Assembly (NCBI GenBank): GCA_011947345.1
Contig: JAAVTG010000568.1
Coordinates: 434,001 to 498,000 of the forward strand
Direction of reading: 5' to 3'
DNA from: Phytophthora quininea
Lineage: Eukaryota; Oomycota; Peronosporomycetes; Peronosporales; Peronosporaceae
Length of the DNA stretch: 64,000 bases
Of the stretch, positions 17,465 through 31,390 are shown in pieces (the stretch's first letter is position 1; each line of letters starts with the position of its first letter). The position numbers and the translations under genes were made by a program. The notes below the pieces were generated by a model. That model had not been told where the DNA came from and ran no database searches. It was given only the letters and a program-made list of their open reading frames with translations.

Positions 17465-20055
17465 TTACTCTTTCGTGGGTCGCGTGGCGATCCAGTAAAG
17501 CGAGTTCGTTCGCGAGCTGCCGTCGTCGAAGAAATCCATTTCCTGGACCTTCGGCCACGCCTCCGTGGGGTTGATAATGGCCAGGTCGAGGTACGCGTAG
17601 CCCTTCCAGCGGTCATCGATCGGGTCCTTAGCGCGGTCGAATGCCTTTTGCTGCAAAACTGGGTACTCCTCCTCCACGTACGCAGGCTTCAAAAACGCTT
17701 CCGTGATTGGAGTAAAGGGGATCATGTTAATCAGGTGCATGTGCTCCACCTGAGGGCCGAACCACGTCGTGTACGAGACCTTTGTGGCAGCCACTTGGCC
17801 TGTCATCTTGTTGGCTGCGTACAGTGGTTCATAGATGTCCGAAGTCGACGGCATCTGCCAGTAGGTCTGCGCACCGCGAATCTCCATGGCAAGCAAGAGG
17901 TGGCCCATGTGCTCCACCTGGGGCACATTGAAAGATTTTCCTACCAGATAGACGCCGTAGTAGGCGTTGATGGCTTCACTCACACTCTCCTGCGACTTGC
18001 CTCCCTCCAGAGTGTAGACACCACTAGCGAACGAATGACTATCAAACCAAGAAAAGTGGCGCGTGAACGGGAAGAAGGTGCTACAAGAAGAGCAAACATG
18101 TTAGATCATAGTAACAACAACATCAAAACAGAGCAAAAGCCGAACTCACTCGCTCTGGTCTGGGCTGGCGATGTCACGAACAATGGACATCACCGCTGCC
18201 TTGTGCGTGTGTGCGAATTCAGGGCGGAACTTGCCCACTATACCAACAGCATACAAGAAGTAGCCGTAGTGGAAATGCTGTCAACAACAAGCAAAATGTT
18301 TGTCAATATCAAACCAAGACCTTTCTAAACCGCAACGTACGTGGTCGTTGTACCAGCCATTGCCAAAGTCCGTCATCCAGAACACTCCCTTCAAGCCGTT
18401 GAGCGAACACAAACCTCCCCAACTGCGGTCATACACGAAATGGTCGGCGTTTTGTCCCAACATCCAAGGCTGCAGCCACTTCTCCAGATGATCCAAAATG
18501 TGGTCCCGTAGCTTGGTCTCACCCAACTTGTCAGCGATGAGCACCAAACGCGCTTGACGACCGATTTCCTTTCCAAAGTAGTAGGGGTCACCGGCCTCTG
18601 GAGAGTAGTTCGAGTCATTGACAAGGGCCACCTTGATGGCCTGCAAGTATTCGGGCTGAATCTGAACGTCCTTCTCCTGAAAGGAAGCTGTTGGCAGAGT
18701 CTCCTGCATTTCCCAGCAGCTACCGACGACTGCAGTCATGTCCGACTTCAGGGTGCGGTGTCCAAACTGACCAAGGACATGGAACGCATCGCTGTTTGAT
18801 TGGAACGTCGCTACATGGTGCGGATTCGCCAGCATTAACAGCTCAGCAGTTGAAGTCGTCATTGTATTCGGTTCTCCAAGATCCGGGAACTCCTTTGTCC
18901 TCCAGCAAAATGAAAATGAGCCGTTGGCGCCATCCACAGCCGTCGTCAAAGACGAACCGACAGGGTAAATGCTGGCAGATTTGTCAAGCGCATCAATCGC
19001 ACTCTGTGACGCCCTCACAGGTACGATCGCCAGTCGGGCCGCTCCAGTGTAAAAGTCCGTGTCCACCAGACGCACATTCGTAGGGATCGTCAGCTCCCCA
19101 CGCCAGTTGTACAAACGATAGTCCTTCTCGTCGGCAAACTGCAGCTGCAAAGTGCGTTCCTTGTCAAAGTACAGGAGCCACTTCTGCTGCGATTTCCCAG
19201 TTCCATGGGCAGCTTCTCCAGTGCCGTACACCTCAATGTCAATCTCGAAGCGATTGCTGGTCCACGTCTGCAGTTCGTTCCACTTGGTCAGAGGATCCTT
19301 CGTCTCCACCTGCACATTGTTAATAGCGAGCACTGTGGCATTAAACTCCAGCACTGGCAGCAAGTTCTCGTACTCCACGGTCACATAGGGCGACCCTCTC
19401 ACTAATGGCGCCTTCATAAACTGCTTCTCTGAGCCGTAGTAGTACTGCATCGTCACCGACAACACGTCGAAGCCCACCACTTTCCTAGATGTGCTGTTGC
19501 CATCTCCCAGCAGAACTGCCTCCTTGTCTAGCACCTTTCTACTGTAAGCTGTGAAACTGGCATCGACATTAAAGTACTCGGTGATGGCGTCTTTCGTCGC
19601 CACTCTTCTCGAGTCTCCGTACGAGATTTCGAGTCTCTTGGGGAGACTTCTGACTGTATAAGGACTCAGAGTCACTTCTCCTCCTCCGACGTTGAGGCCA
19701 TGGCTGTCTCCCACCATAAAGTTGCTCCAGAACTCGTTGGTCGGCAAAGATCGTCCGAAGCCTCCGTCGGGAATGTTCTTAGGGGAATGGGGTGAAGCTT
19801 CTCGATGTAGGGCGGTCTCATCGTGAGCAGTTGGTCGTTGGAGAGCTCGGGCACTGCCGTCTGCGGCGGAGGGGTCTTGGGTTGGGCCTCGTCCTTCTGG
19901 AACTTGGAGTCGTCTGCGATGAGGAAGATGGTGACGATGGCCACCAGCGCCAGCGGGATGATGACGGCCAGCGCGCGGCGGGCGGGCACATGGCGGTGCG
20001 GCGGTGGGGACGCCCCGGAGCGCTGCAGCAGCGGCGACGACTCGTTCAGCGCCAT
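17465..20055 (-). CDS. Membrane-anchored GH81 endo-1,3-beta-glucanase, three exons
   Basis: Exons: 18341-20055, 18150-18277 and 17465-18080, with introns of 63 and 69 bp. The family hydrolyses beta-1,3-glucan. Family landmarks are PTNEFWSNFMVGD near the start of the domain, WGGLCSLNGLKG, HFHYGYFLYA, FSWFDSHSFASG, and the ESVSEAINAYYG segment that carries the catalytic Glu pair. Instead of a cleaved signal, the N-terminus has a Leu-rich MALNESSPLLQ tail and one strong membrane span (ALAVIIPLALVAIVTIFLIA), so the enzyme is probably cell-surface anchored and may act on the oomycete's own wall. The frame slips once, in a G4 run (plus strand) at 19782-19785. One base restores 820 codons. Confidence 0.85.
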
Positions 20056-20206
20056 GGTCTCCACGTACTTGTGCCAGACCCAGCAAGATTTAGAATGCGG
20101 ATCAGATCCCTCTCAAAATCAGGATCCGAGTGACGTATGAAAACGGTTGCAAACGTGTATTGGAGTCGCCTCGGTTTGATAATGGGAAAGCTGTCGATTC
20201 GACCCG

Positions 20207-21937
20207 CTAGGAGAGATGGCCGGTGCCGTATCTGGTCTCGACCTCGACGATAGGGAATGACGTTGGCTGAAAGCGACGCCAGACAAGATACGCTGCCGAG
20301 ACAGCCACGTTGAACAGGCCGCAGGTCACCCAAATGTGCTGCTTCTGAGCCAGCAGCACTCCGGACAGCACGATGATCTTGGGCAGCGTGATGGTCCACG
20401 CGCCAGTGTTGCCGAACGGCACGACAAACGGACGCTCCGTGTCCTTCTCGATGTACTTGAGCCGCAGGAACGCAAAAACTCGAGCAGCAGAGTCAGACTG
20501 CAAACGGCGGTCAGAAATCGACAAACAGAGCAACAACGTCTAACACCACGTACTTGTTGAAAAACGTGTCCAGCACCACAAGGAACTCGAAGGAAAAGTT
20601 CATGAGCACACCCGTGGTCACCGTTTGGAACACCACCGCCGCGATCGGTGTGCCAAAGCGCTTCCACTCGTACGCGAGGAACGACGGCAGCATCTTGTAG
20701 TCGGCCGTGGCCCACAACGCACGCGAGCTGCAGGCCATCACGACGTTGAACTCGCCCAGAGTCGCGACGACGGCGGCGGCGCCGACCCAGACGCCAAGCC
20801 AAGGAGCAATCGTCATTGCGATCGTCTCCAGCGAACCCTCGTGCCACGTCGAGAAGTCGGACTGCACCATGATACCAGCACCAACTACAAAAACGGCAAG
20901 AGTACTGGTCAGACATGCAACCTACCACAGTTCAACATACAATCAAAGTTTACCGGGGAAGGCGTAGTTGATGGTGATCAGGACCATCGCGATCACAATG
21001 GCAATCGGGTACGTTCTGCCGCTGTCCTTGACTTCACCCGCTACACATCCAAGCGAGTCCCAGCCTACAGCACAACACCGCATTAGAACAACGCACAATA
21101 TACTTTCCACCTACCGCACGACCTACCTTGGTAGTTCCAAAGGATCGTAGAGAGGAAGACCGACCAGTTGATCGTCGGCGCCACGCTGCCCCAGGTTGCG
21201 AGGTTGAAGGTGTCCACAGACAGCGGCTCTAGCACAAACGGCGCCAATACGAACAGCGACATGAGCACAGAGGCCAGCGCTACGGCGCGCATGCCAACGG
21301 CGTTCGACGAGAACACCAGCAGCAGAGCGACGCATTTTACAGCCCACTTCTCCATTCTCGACAGCGAATAATTGTATCCCGACGCCAGGAAGGCCTCCAC
21401 ATAGCTGCAGAAGAGCACCGGGTACGTCGGCAAGTCGCAGACGTTGCTGGCGATGCTATTGAACGCGTTCACCCAGCCTGCATACTGGCCTAGGCCGCGC
21501 CGTACCCAGAGGATGTAGCCGCCGTTCTCGTCGATCATCGAGCTCAGTTCAGCAGTCATCAGAGCCTGCGGGAGCCCCCAGGTGAACGGCAGCAGCACAA
21601 CCGCCAGCAACACTGGGTAGGCTCCTGCCGCTCTCACCGCGTCCTCCACGCCGAACGGACCTGCCGCCACGGCGAAGTAGGCGATGAAGCCCAGCGTGAT
21701 GTGATTGATGGTCCTGCTCTTGGGTCTGCTCTGCTTGCGGGCCTGCTCTTCGATCTGCTCGTACTCGTACTGACTCTCGAGGAAGTGGTGGCTGCCCACG
21801 GGGCTCGGCACGTTGCGCCACGACTTGAGCGGCGAGCGGTCGGCCGACGACGGCGGCACCAGGTGCAGGCCCACGCTCTCGTCGCGGGTGTCGAAGCGCG
21901 TGCGGATCACGGGGCGGCTCGACCCGTCCGTCGTCAT
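20207..21937 (-). CDS. APC-superfamily amino acid/polyamine transporter, four exons
   Basis: Exons: 21127-21937, 20954-21064, 20554-20884 and 20207-20497, with introns of 62, 69 and 56 bp. The first helix carries FGVEDAVRAAG and the second ELSSMIDENGGYILWV, both close to the plant and protist polyamine/LAT-type uptake transporters. Several more hydrophobic segments follow (YPIAIVIAMVLITINYAFP, for example). One frame break lies in an A5 run at 20474-20478 in the last exon. With one extra base the exon sum is 515 codons and helix 11 continues into FLRLKYIEKD. The ATG at 21937 is chosen over upstream codons because the N-terminal tail then matches a soluble cytoplasmic leader. Substrate cannot be told from the sequence. 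Confidence 0.8.
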
Positions 21938-22754
21938 GGCAAATGAAGGTGAATGCTGCGCTGGTCGACTCGACAGAGAGAGCGGAATGGCGCTTCCGTT
22001 ACAGGGTCTCAGCTTCCAGGTCCCACCTTGGCGGAGTCCATTCCCTCTACATTTAGTCACTTGCTTTCAGTATGGAAGTAGTTGAAGTGCTTGTTGGTGT
22101 GGACCCCACCAACTGTTTTGCAGCGCTGGCTCAGCACCAACCATTCCTCGGTGACGCTCGCTCCATCGACTCGCCTCAGTTTCGATTTGGTCGACTTGGA
22201 GAGCAGACGCGGAGGTGCATGGAGAAGAAGAAGAGTGCTCATCCAACAGCCCGCTGGCACTCTCCACGTGTGCGAGTGCGTATAGTATGCAGCAGAAAGA
22301 GAGAGGAGCGGTGTGAAGGCGGGGGAAGTGCATTCCCCGTGTCCGGACGCCGCTCGCACTGCTGCGTCGCTTGTTGGCGCCGCCCATTCAAGTCCGACGG
22401 GGCGGTCGCACATTTCCACACGAGTTTTATATTGTTCATTACTGCAAGACACACTCTGTTCCCCGCCTTGTCCGTGGTGGGGTCCAATTTTTCACTTGCG
22501 AGAGAGAACTCCCTTCTCAACTCACCGCCGCGTTCATCTCTTTCCAAAGAGTCGGTGGGCGCGATGGTCTTTAGAGCGGAAACATTCCTATCACAGCATT
22601 GCATGTTCATTGCCCCTTTGAGGTCGAAGTGAGGAAAACAACCTTGGTGGAGATGTTCGATGACATTCCCAATGACTACAATTCTCTGATCGATCTGGTA
22701 GCGTAGAAGAACAAGATCAACTCAAAACTACATGCATTGGTTAGGTGTCGCTCC
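21938..22754. other. Intergenic region upstream of the transporter
   Basis: About 800 bp between the transporter start and the VPS13-like stop, both on the minus strand. Frames of up to 186 codons exist but show no motif and poor codon bias. It presumably contains the transporter promoter and the VPS13-like 3' flank. Confidence 0.4.
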
Positions 22755-25700
22755 TTACTCGAACTCGCACGAGACTCGGATCGATCCGGATCGGACGACG
22801 TCCGGCGGCAGGTTGGCCAAGTCGTCGCCGGCAGACATGATGGAGCGTGTCGAGAAGGAGCCTGAAGACCCGGACGCGCCTGCCACCTCCACCTTGACAG
22901 ACAGATTGCCGACCAGCTTGCCATGCGTGTCCTTCAGTACCAGGTCTTGCTCCAACGGCGCATTCAACAGACTCCCATCGATCTCCAGCGTGGCACTACC
23001 CAGTCGCTCGTCCACCAGCATGCTCTTGTCCTTGAGCGACACCACCAACCGCGTGTCGGCGCCACCTCGATGGAGCTCTCTGGTCGTCAATGGGAACGTA
23101 AAACTTTCTCCCCACGTGGCATTCCCTACTTGCTCCTTCTTCTTGTTCTTTGTAAACGACATCTTGGTGGTGTTGGTGCGATTGGCGTTTTTCCCTACGT
23201 GCACCGAGATGTACGGGTTGATGTTTGGCGTGCTGCTACCTAAGTTACCCAAGCCCAACATCCCACTGCCCGTCGAACTCGTCACCACCATGTCCTTCAA
23301 CGCCACCACCGTCACCAGCACTTGGTGCTTGTCGTCGCCCAGCATCCCCGCGTGCGCAGACTTCTTGGAGGCTTTTTTGGGCATCACCAGCGTGTAGTCC
23401 TTCTCCTTAATCACGTGGCTCACGTTCTTCTTCGTGTTGCCAGGTTTCTCCTTGGTGTGCACCCACTGCGCCAGATCTGACGAGAACTCTGGAGGCTTAA
23501 AGTCCTCCTGCAGCTGCGCCATGCTCATGATGCACTTGCCGATCGTCTTGGCCACAGTGCCGCCGTACGAGTCCTTGACGACAAACTGCACCTCGCTCTC
23601 GTCGCCAGTCAGCGCCAGCTGCGTCTTCTCCTGCCACAGCGGGTTCACCGTGTTGTAGATCACGCTGGTTTTCATCACATCCACGCCGTCAATACGCACC
23701 ACGCACAACGGATCGCAGGACTTGTCCGAGTCCAGGCCGTTAGCGCCTAGAACCTCCAAGTTCAACAGAGTGGGCTTGTAGTGACCTTCGTCGAACTCTG
23801 CGATCAGTCGTCCATTCTCCACAAGCTTCGGCTTACGTCGACGGCCACCAAACGGAGACCGATCGACGACTGTCGACTGCACACCGAGAGCCAAATTGTG
23901 CGACGTAGATGTCAGACCTTTCAGTAAGACCACACCAGGACCTGCAATCCCTTGCACTGTTCCCTGGACGAGGCCAGTCACGCCGCCCTTCATGGCGCCT
24001 TCGACTGGCTTGGTGAAAATGCCTGTAAACCCGCGACCGAGATCCTTGGCGAACTTTATGCCAGCGTTATCAGTAGACTCCTCGCCCCCGCCAGACGTGG
24101 CGTCGGCACTCTCATCAGAGAACTCGCCAACGAACTTGTCCAAGGAGCCTGTGATCTTTGCGACAGAAGAAGCGCCAGACTTCACGATCGTTTTACCGAG
24201 CACCTTAACTCCTTCGCCTCGTGTCTGGGCATCTCCTGTCAGTTCTCCTTTAGTGATCTTCAAGAACTCCACCACTCCGGAACCCAAATCTTCCACTAGC
24301 CCAATAGGATTACCGATAATGTCCGCACTGCCAATGAGACGGTAGGCTTGCATGACGCCTTGCTGGACATAATTGGCAATGAGCTGGCTCTGCAAACGCT
24401 GTTTCGTCGAGAAACATCGCACAATGACAATCTCGCTGAAGCTGAACGTTGGCGAGCCACTCAGATTCGATCCGATGAGGCCAATCACTTGGCTTATGAA
24501 GCCAAAGATCACAGAGTGGCCACCCCTGCAGACGACACGATGTCTTTACGTGTGATGGAATACTCCAAGTCAATCGAAAGCGACGAAATGCGAAGGAGAT
24601 CAAAGTACACTTGGTCGGTTTGAATGCCGCCATCTGCCGTCACCAGCATCACGGGCATCGGTGGCGCACGACGCTGAAGCGTTTGCTGCAGGATCAATCG
24701 CGTCCGGTAGGCGACCGTTGCATCAGATATCAAGTACGGCTCCAGCAGCTTCAGAAGATTCACCAAGTAGTCGATGTCCACCTTCACAGCCAAGTCGCTC
24801 AAGCTAAACTCCAGCAACTTGTACGTCCCCATCCGGGATTCGAGGTCAGCATCCAGCACCAACTTTAAGAACGGCTCGGGTTCTTTACCTACAGACTTAT
24901 CACTGTAGCCAGCGTTCACAGGGTTCATTACCACCGGGAATTTGGCTGTTGTCAGCATGTTGTCCACCTGAGTGTGCAGCACTGAAAATGTCCATTCAAG
25001 CGATGCAGGCGCCTTCTGAAGCTTAATAACGTCCGTGGATGCAAAGAACACTTCCTGTGGGAAGCCATCCAATAACGAAAACCCGAAACCATCAAAACCA
25101 ATGTCGAACGACGAAGCATACAGCATGCGCCGCTTTTGGATGTCCCCTCGGCCTCCGCGTCTCTACTTTCCAAAAGACTGAGCTCCAGCTCCTTCTCTGC
25201 AAGCTTGAGAACGCGTGTATTATCCTCGACGACCACTTGGACAGTCAACTCGACAGCTCGCTGCTTCTCGCCATCTCTTGACACCCACATTGTAATGGGG
25301 TCCAGGTATCCGACGTAGTCAATGTCGTACGTTTTAGTCTGGGCCTTAGGCGCGTCCAAATGCGAAAGACGCAACTCGACATGGCGCTCCTTGGATAAAG
25401 GATTGAACCACGCGAACGCATTCCATGCGCCAGGCTTAATCGTAGCAGCCATTTCTTTCTGTCCACGACTGAAGATCGAAGATTCCCCAGTTGTGCACAG
25501 TCTATTGTGAAAGGCGTGTAGTTCTCGATGCGGTACGGCGGAGCGCATGACACGTCAGTCAAAACGACGTAGACGTACATGTCCACCACCTGCACGCTTG
25601 CTTGACAGATCAAAGAGCGCTGCCGCGTCGGCGAGTAAACTTGCAAGTAGAGGTCACCGGCTGTGTTGATGGGGATAGCGAAAGACCACGCCTTTTTGTC

Positions 25701-28700
25701 GGCGTCCGTGTCCCATTCTTCTGAAAATGAGAACGAAATGTAGCGTTGGCTCTGCTCCCCTGATTCGCCCTTCTTCAGCGATGCAAAATGGTTGAGCGGT
25801 GTGGTTTGTCCATCTTCGAGTGCCAATCGTAGCTGCTTCACATCGTCTGCACTGCGTTTGTGAAACAAGTCATCGACCTTTTGCGGGTCAGTGTCGTGAG
25901 ACGCAAAGCTCTGGATGAAGAGTTTCTGGTTCAGTCGATTCTGAACGAAGTATCGTGGACTCAAAGTCAATGCGACGCCAGGCTCATACAGTCCGTACAA
26001 ACCTTCCATCGTCACACCAAAGACGCTAGGGCCACATACAATTTCGCCCATTGTGTTGATAGCTGTCGTGTTAATGGGCTCAGACCACTCAGCGTTCTTC
26101 ACGGCATGCTCGGAGATTGTTGAGACCTTGTACGCTGTGTCAGGCATATTGCCCAGGGCACCCCACGCCTCAGGGCGTCGATTCATGTTGCCAAGCGGCT
26201 TCAAACTGAGCCGATCCTGTGGCAGTGACGCCATAATCGGGTAACTGAACGGCGCACACACATCCATCGCCTTAAACGTGTGACGCTTGGCACCAGGCTC
26301 TGTAGAGGCAAGGTTGAATGTCAGAGAGGTGTTGTCTACGATCCAGTAGGGGCTGAAGAAGCGCACGAGTCGAGGGTATCCAGGAAGAGTGATCCGATCA
26401 ATGTTAAACTTGAGACCAGTGTCAGGCTCCACGGTTTCCGGCGCCTTGGTCGTGAAGTTCTGGACTTCTTTATGGATCATCATCAGAAGCGGCTTTGACC
26501 ACGGTGATCTCACGTGTTTTCCGCTGCTCGGCTTCTTCGTTACCAATCGAATCGACAAATATCCGGGATACGCTCCCGAGACTCCCGACACTTCAGAGTC
26601 CTGGCCAGATTTCACATCACCACACAGAATACCATCAGATGGCTCTGCGTTCTCGCGTCGCAGAAGCGCCTCCACCTTGGCATACTCAGACTTCATGTTC
26701 TTTGACGCATCCATCTTGTATTCAATGAAACGGTATTCCATTTCGTACGGTAGCGAATTGCGCACCACGAACGGAGGAAGAAGCGCCAACTCCCACTCGA
26801 AGTGTGTGCGCAAGTGCCAGCGACGTACAATCATATTTGGTGTCAGGCTCTTGATGACTCTTGTGCATGTTTCCTCTGTTTCACCGTACACGATCGTACC
26901 GCCGCGACGCTGTTTGTTCTTCACCTCACGCTCTGCTTCGTGCTCATTCAGCTCCTTAATAGCATCAGTGGAAGTCAGTACATCGTTGTTTAGTGAGGTC
27001 TTGACGATCCAGTGCTCGTAATTCTCCGGACGCGCATAAAACTCGGTGATTCCCATGAGGGCTGAAAGTGGCAGTGAGATGCGCTCGTTGGGCCGTAACT
27101 TAATCACTGGCGAAGTCACAGACTCTCGCTCTTCGCTTGGCAAGCTCAAGTATTTCACTTCGTAGCACTCGGAACTGTGGTTACAGAAGTAAGTGTTCGA
27201 TCGTAGCACAATGCGTTGTCGCCGAGAGTTTTCCAGCCGCGATATGATCGTGACGAAAAGAGTCTCCGGTGAGGCTTCATCGGTAGTCACTCCAACGTTT
27301 ATACTCCCGAACGATGGCAGCTTGACTGCTTCTTTGCTAGTGCCCCACTTGTCAATTTCCAGCGAGTCCAGCGTCGTCTCGCCGTCTTTCAGAGCTCCAT
27401 CTTCGATATGCGCACGATCGTGCGCTTCGACAGTGACAATCTCATCGCTACCATTCAGCTTCAAGAACACTTTACACCCTGTAAAGTTCTGCACAAGGCA
27501 ATCGGTCGACTTGTGTCGTTTCGCTGCCACCGCACTTTCAAAGCTGTCCTGGTGTTTCTGTAAAGCATTCTGCTGGGCCTCGCCATCGAGGGCGTCCATC
27601 AGAGCTCGGTAGGTTTTCAAAACGCTAGGCGTCACGTTGATCTGGAACCTTTTGGCCGCCTCCATCAAGACAGAAAACCCATTTTCGCCAGCACCTGACG
27701 AAATGCCTGCGACGAGTTCCCACGGCTCTATTATATTTTCCATGTCGTTCGCCAGATCGCTGAAACAGGATGATGACAATTTGAAGCCGAACAAAACAGT
27801 CCAATCCGAGTTGCCAGACGTGGCTAACGCAGCCCAGTCCACGGAGCCAATCTCGTCAATCTCTTTTCCTGTCAACTCCATTGACATCTTGACGTTGCTC
27901 ACAACGAAATCGCCACGGCAGAATCTAGCGGGAAGCTCAGTGTCAGTCAATACAAGACGCATATTACCCATCTTGACGTCTGTAGTGAACTGCAGCTCCT
28001 TCTTGACCGGGTTGACATTCTGGGACAACTTGCTTACCAGGTGTTCCGCCTCTTCCAACGCTGCACTGAAGATGCCGTCGCGTTTCTTCTTCGCAATCAC
28101 CTTGGCTGCACTCTGATACTCACTGATACCTCCGCAGTGAGTGAACGGTTGGAGCAGCCACTCACAAATCACGTGGTCCTTACACTCATCTTCCGTCGAA
28201 GGCAGCACCAACGCATCCCAAATCAAATTCGCGGCGTCGTAGTTCTTCAGTAGTCGAACCAACTTCTTCTGTACATCGAGAGGAGATTGATCTCCGAACG
28301 AATGCTTCGTGACACGAGCTTCGCTCTCAAACAATTCCCAGAACCGAGCCTGGAACTCAGAGCGCTGAATCCACTCTGCCAATTGGTCGGAAGCCACAAT
28401 CTTTGTCCCACTCAATTTGTTAACAACCTCAAACGAATGGTACTCGTTACCACGCAAGTTCAGGAACCCGGTCAGCGCATTGCTACCGTTGTGCGCTGAA
28501 GCTGGCGCGTCTACGGTGGATGCCGCTTCATCCGAAAGCAGATCATCGCGTAAGTAGTCGCGCAGCTCTTGGAACTCCAGAAAGCCGTTGCCGTCCTGGT
28601 CGATTTCGTTGAACAGCTCACGAACAAAGTACTCCAACTCGCTTTCCAATAGCGTATCGCCAACCTTCACGCGACGCAACAGCAGCAATAGCTCGGCTAA

Positions 28701-31390
28701 CTCGATGCGGCCATTTCCGTTCTCGTCAATTTCATTAAACAGACGGTGCAAACGGTCCAAGACAGAGTCGACTTCTGCCTGGCGCCGCAGCTCCTCCTGT
28801 TTCATCTGACTTTCGAGTCGAAGCCGGGCTTGATCAGGCGTTGTCGTTTGCATATTGCCCAGTGCTTGGCCACACGACGCCAACAGCGACAAGCTGAGAT
28901 CCGACCCAGCGAACATGACGTCAGGCATGTGCATCAGCACACTCTGGTGGCAGATTAAAGGGGTTTTGGCGTCTTGTTCCAGGACAAACTTGAACGCAAG
29001 ACTCATTGGTGCCAGTATGGTCTCCATATCCTTAGCACCTTCCACATACTGAGCCCCAATGCTGAAACTGTTGACATTAAACTCCATCTTTTCCTTGACC
29101 TTGGAACTTTCGGCATGAATGTTTAAAGTGGCTGGGATATCGACACGGCAATCCACAACGTAGTCGCTTTGCCAGGTTTCGATATTGATATCTGTGAATA
29201 ACGACTTGGAGAACGGCTGAGTCGGCATTAGTACAATGCGGCAGTCGTTCAAGTTGACGTCAAGAGTCAAAAGCATCCCACCAAGCAAACTAAATGGGGC
29301 CATCGATACTTCCTTCTCCACCGCTTCAACTTCATCTTGCGCAGTCAACACAGGCGCGGGCGATGATTCAGAGTGCGCGACGGACGTCGTTGGTGGCCGT
29401 GCTGTCGATAAAACTTGGCTGGTCTTCGTGTTAAGACGGTCTGCGTACAACAGGAAATGCTCCAGCGCCTCCGTCGACACTACCAACCTCACGTTGTTGA
29501 CACTAGCACGAACGTCCTGCTGCCCACTTTCGAGTTGACTGACACAGGCAGTTAACATCTGTGGAGGCGCTAGTGCGTCAGTCTCTGCTGCGACCTTGCT
29601 AAAGTCGGCAAACATCAGCTTCGTCGTTGGGGAAAGACGGTTAAGAGCAGAGGCTCCGGTATTCACCACAAACGTTGTTTGTCCTAGCACCATATCCACA
29701 TCGAGCTTTTGGTTTTCTTTTCCTTCAGGTACCGTGAATAAACGTACATTGACCCCAAAGCCGATCACCACCATTTCACCAACCTGACGACCTCGTTCAA
29801 CAAAGCCGATACTCATATTTTCCCATCGCAACGCAATCTGCATGGCCTTGAACATGACGTTGCTGGTCTTGGCGGCGTTCTCTTGCACAATTGCGGTGTA
29901 ATCCACAAGCGAAAGCTCATCTTGCGAACGACGGTAGTACTTGCCTAAACCCGTTGCTCGGCTGCGCAATCTCAAAATCTTGTTGAGTGTCATTGCTCCT
30001 TCCAATTTCACCAACTTTTCGTTGCGAGTCTTCTTCTCCTGGCTCGATAGCGACTTGTTGCTATCCACGTTATCAAAATTCTCCACATAAAAAGCGGCAT
30101 CTTCTGCTGAAATCGGTTTGCGCACCGTCTCATCGTGCTCTAGCATTCGTACGGACTGCACCAAGTTTTGGTGGTCCATGTACGGAACAAACAGATCGCG
30201 CAGCACTCCAACAAGCATCTCGCGCGCGACAGATATGTTGTTGATCGAAGACGACGCTAACTCAACTTGTGCCAGGCGTTTGTCCATCGGGATGGGAGCG
30301 ATATTCTCCACGATACCCAGCAATCGTGGCATGGGTGGCACGATGAGCTTTAAGTCGATACCCGGAAACGACAGCAAGGCTGTCTCGCGTGGCCCCACTC
30401 CACCACTGTCTTTGAGCGGGTCTTCCTTCTTCTTTTCCACTACTGCATTGTCTCCTTCCACTTCTTCTTCGACATTGGTAGCGCAGATGTTGATCCCCTT
30501 AATGCTCATAACATATTCGACCTGGATCTCATTCGACGTCAGCACAAGCTGCAGAGCTTCTTCTGCATTGTCATGCACCGCGTCCGACAAAAGTCATACG
30601 ATTCCATCAGGACGCCCACTCGCGTAGACTTCAACACCGGCGGCAACGTGCTGGTCGTAGCGGCATCGTCTTCGTCGTTCTTGTCTTCCTCGTCGTCGTG
30701 TCCGTCCACAGCCGTAGCGCTGGGCTTCAGTCCCGTGACGTTCACTCTCACTCCACTCACATGGACATCCACCTGCGCCGCAATCTGCTGCAGCACGCGG
30801 TCCTTGAAGGAAAAGGAGCTCACCGTCCCCTCGGGCTGCGCAGCCGCAGCCTCCTCCTGCTTCTTCGCGGTCTCCACCTTGGTCCTCTCGGCCACTAACT
30901 GAGTAAACCAATTAGTGGCTTCGTTGACCTTCATCGTCACTGCGTCTTGGATCTCGAACACAGCACCGGCATTTGGGTCGACCATCACTCCGTCCACCGT
31001 GACGCCGTCCACTCTGACGACCACCTTCCAGGTGGTGGCCAGCTGGATCTGCACCTTCTTGACCTTGACGCTCTTGAGCTCCAGCGGGGCCAGCCCCTGC
31101 TTGGCAAAGGCCAGCGTCTTGAGGAACTCCTGCTGCAGCTCCACGAAGAAGAGCGAGAGCGTGACGCCCCGCAGTGTCTCCACGCGCTTGCCAGATCCTC
31201 TGTGGGCGCGCACGTCGAAGGAGCCGAATGCGTACTCAACCGAGAGGCTGGACGTCAGGTACGCGGCGGTGGCCTTGTGGATGAGCGCCGAGAGCAGCGG
31301 GAAGACCGTGTAGCGGGCCAGCGCCGGCACGACGCACAGCGAGAGCGACACGCAGACGCTGATTAGCGCCACCGCCAGCACCCCGAGCAT
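22755..31390 (-). CDS. VPS13-like bulk lipid-transfer protein with EF-hands and C2 domains
   Basis: A single 8.6-kb exon. Counting four one-base breaks it has exactly 2880 codons. The N-terminus has a hydrophobic segment (LGVLAVALISVCVSLSLCVV) followed by a chorein-like start. Mid-protein are two EF-hands (DENGNGRIELAE, DQDGNGFLEFQE), then an SHR-BD/adaptor-binding-like region with FVVRNSLPYEMEYRF. The C-terminal part has GFISQVIGLIGSN and GLVQGTVQGIAG segments typical of VPS13 C-termini. Two C2 domains end the protein (LEVLGANGLDSDKSCDP; VTVVALKDMVV). VPS13 proteins form bridge-like channels moving lipids between membranes; the EF-hands and C2 domains suggest calcium control. Breaks: 30589-30592 (A4), 25485-25488 (C4), 25144-25147 (C4), 24523-24526 (C4). 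An in-frame GTG lies 21 codons upstream of the chosen ATG. Confidence 0.82.

Noticed and set aside
20544..20553. Alternative GTGGTG splice donor in the APC transporter that keeps one frame without a base error
   Set aside because: It avoids the frame break but uses a poor donor and loses the LTLLLEFF part of a membrane helix. The GTACGT donor with one missing T fits better.
24509..25548. Splitting the VPS13-like locus into several genes
   Set aside because: The pieces join exactly at C4/A4 runs, the total is divisible by three after one base each, and domain order is that of one VPS13 protein.
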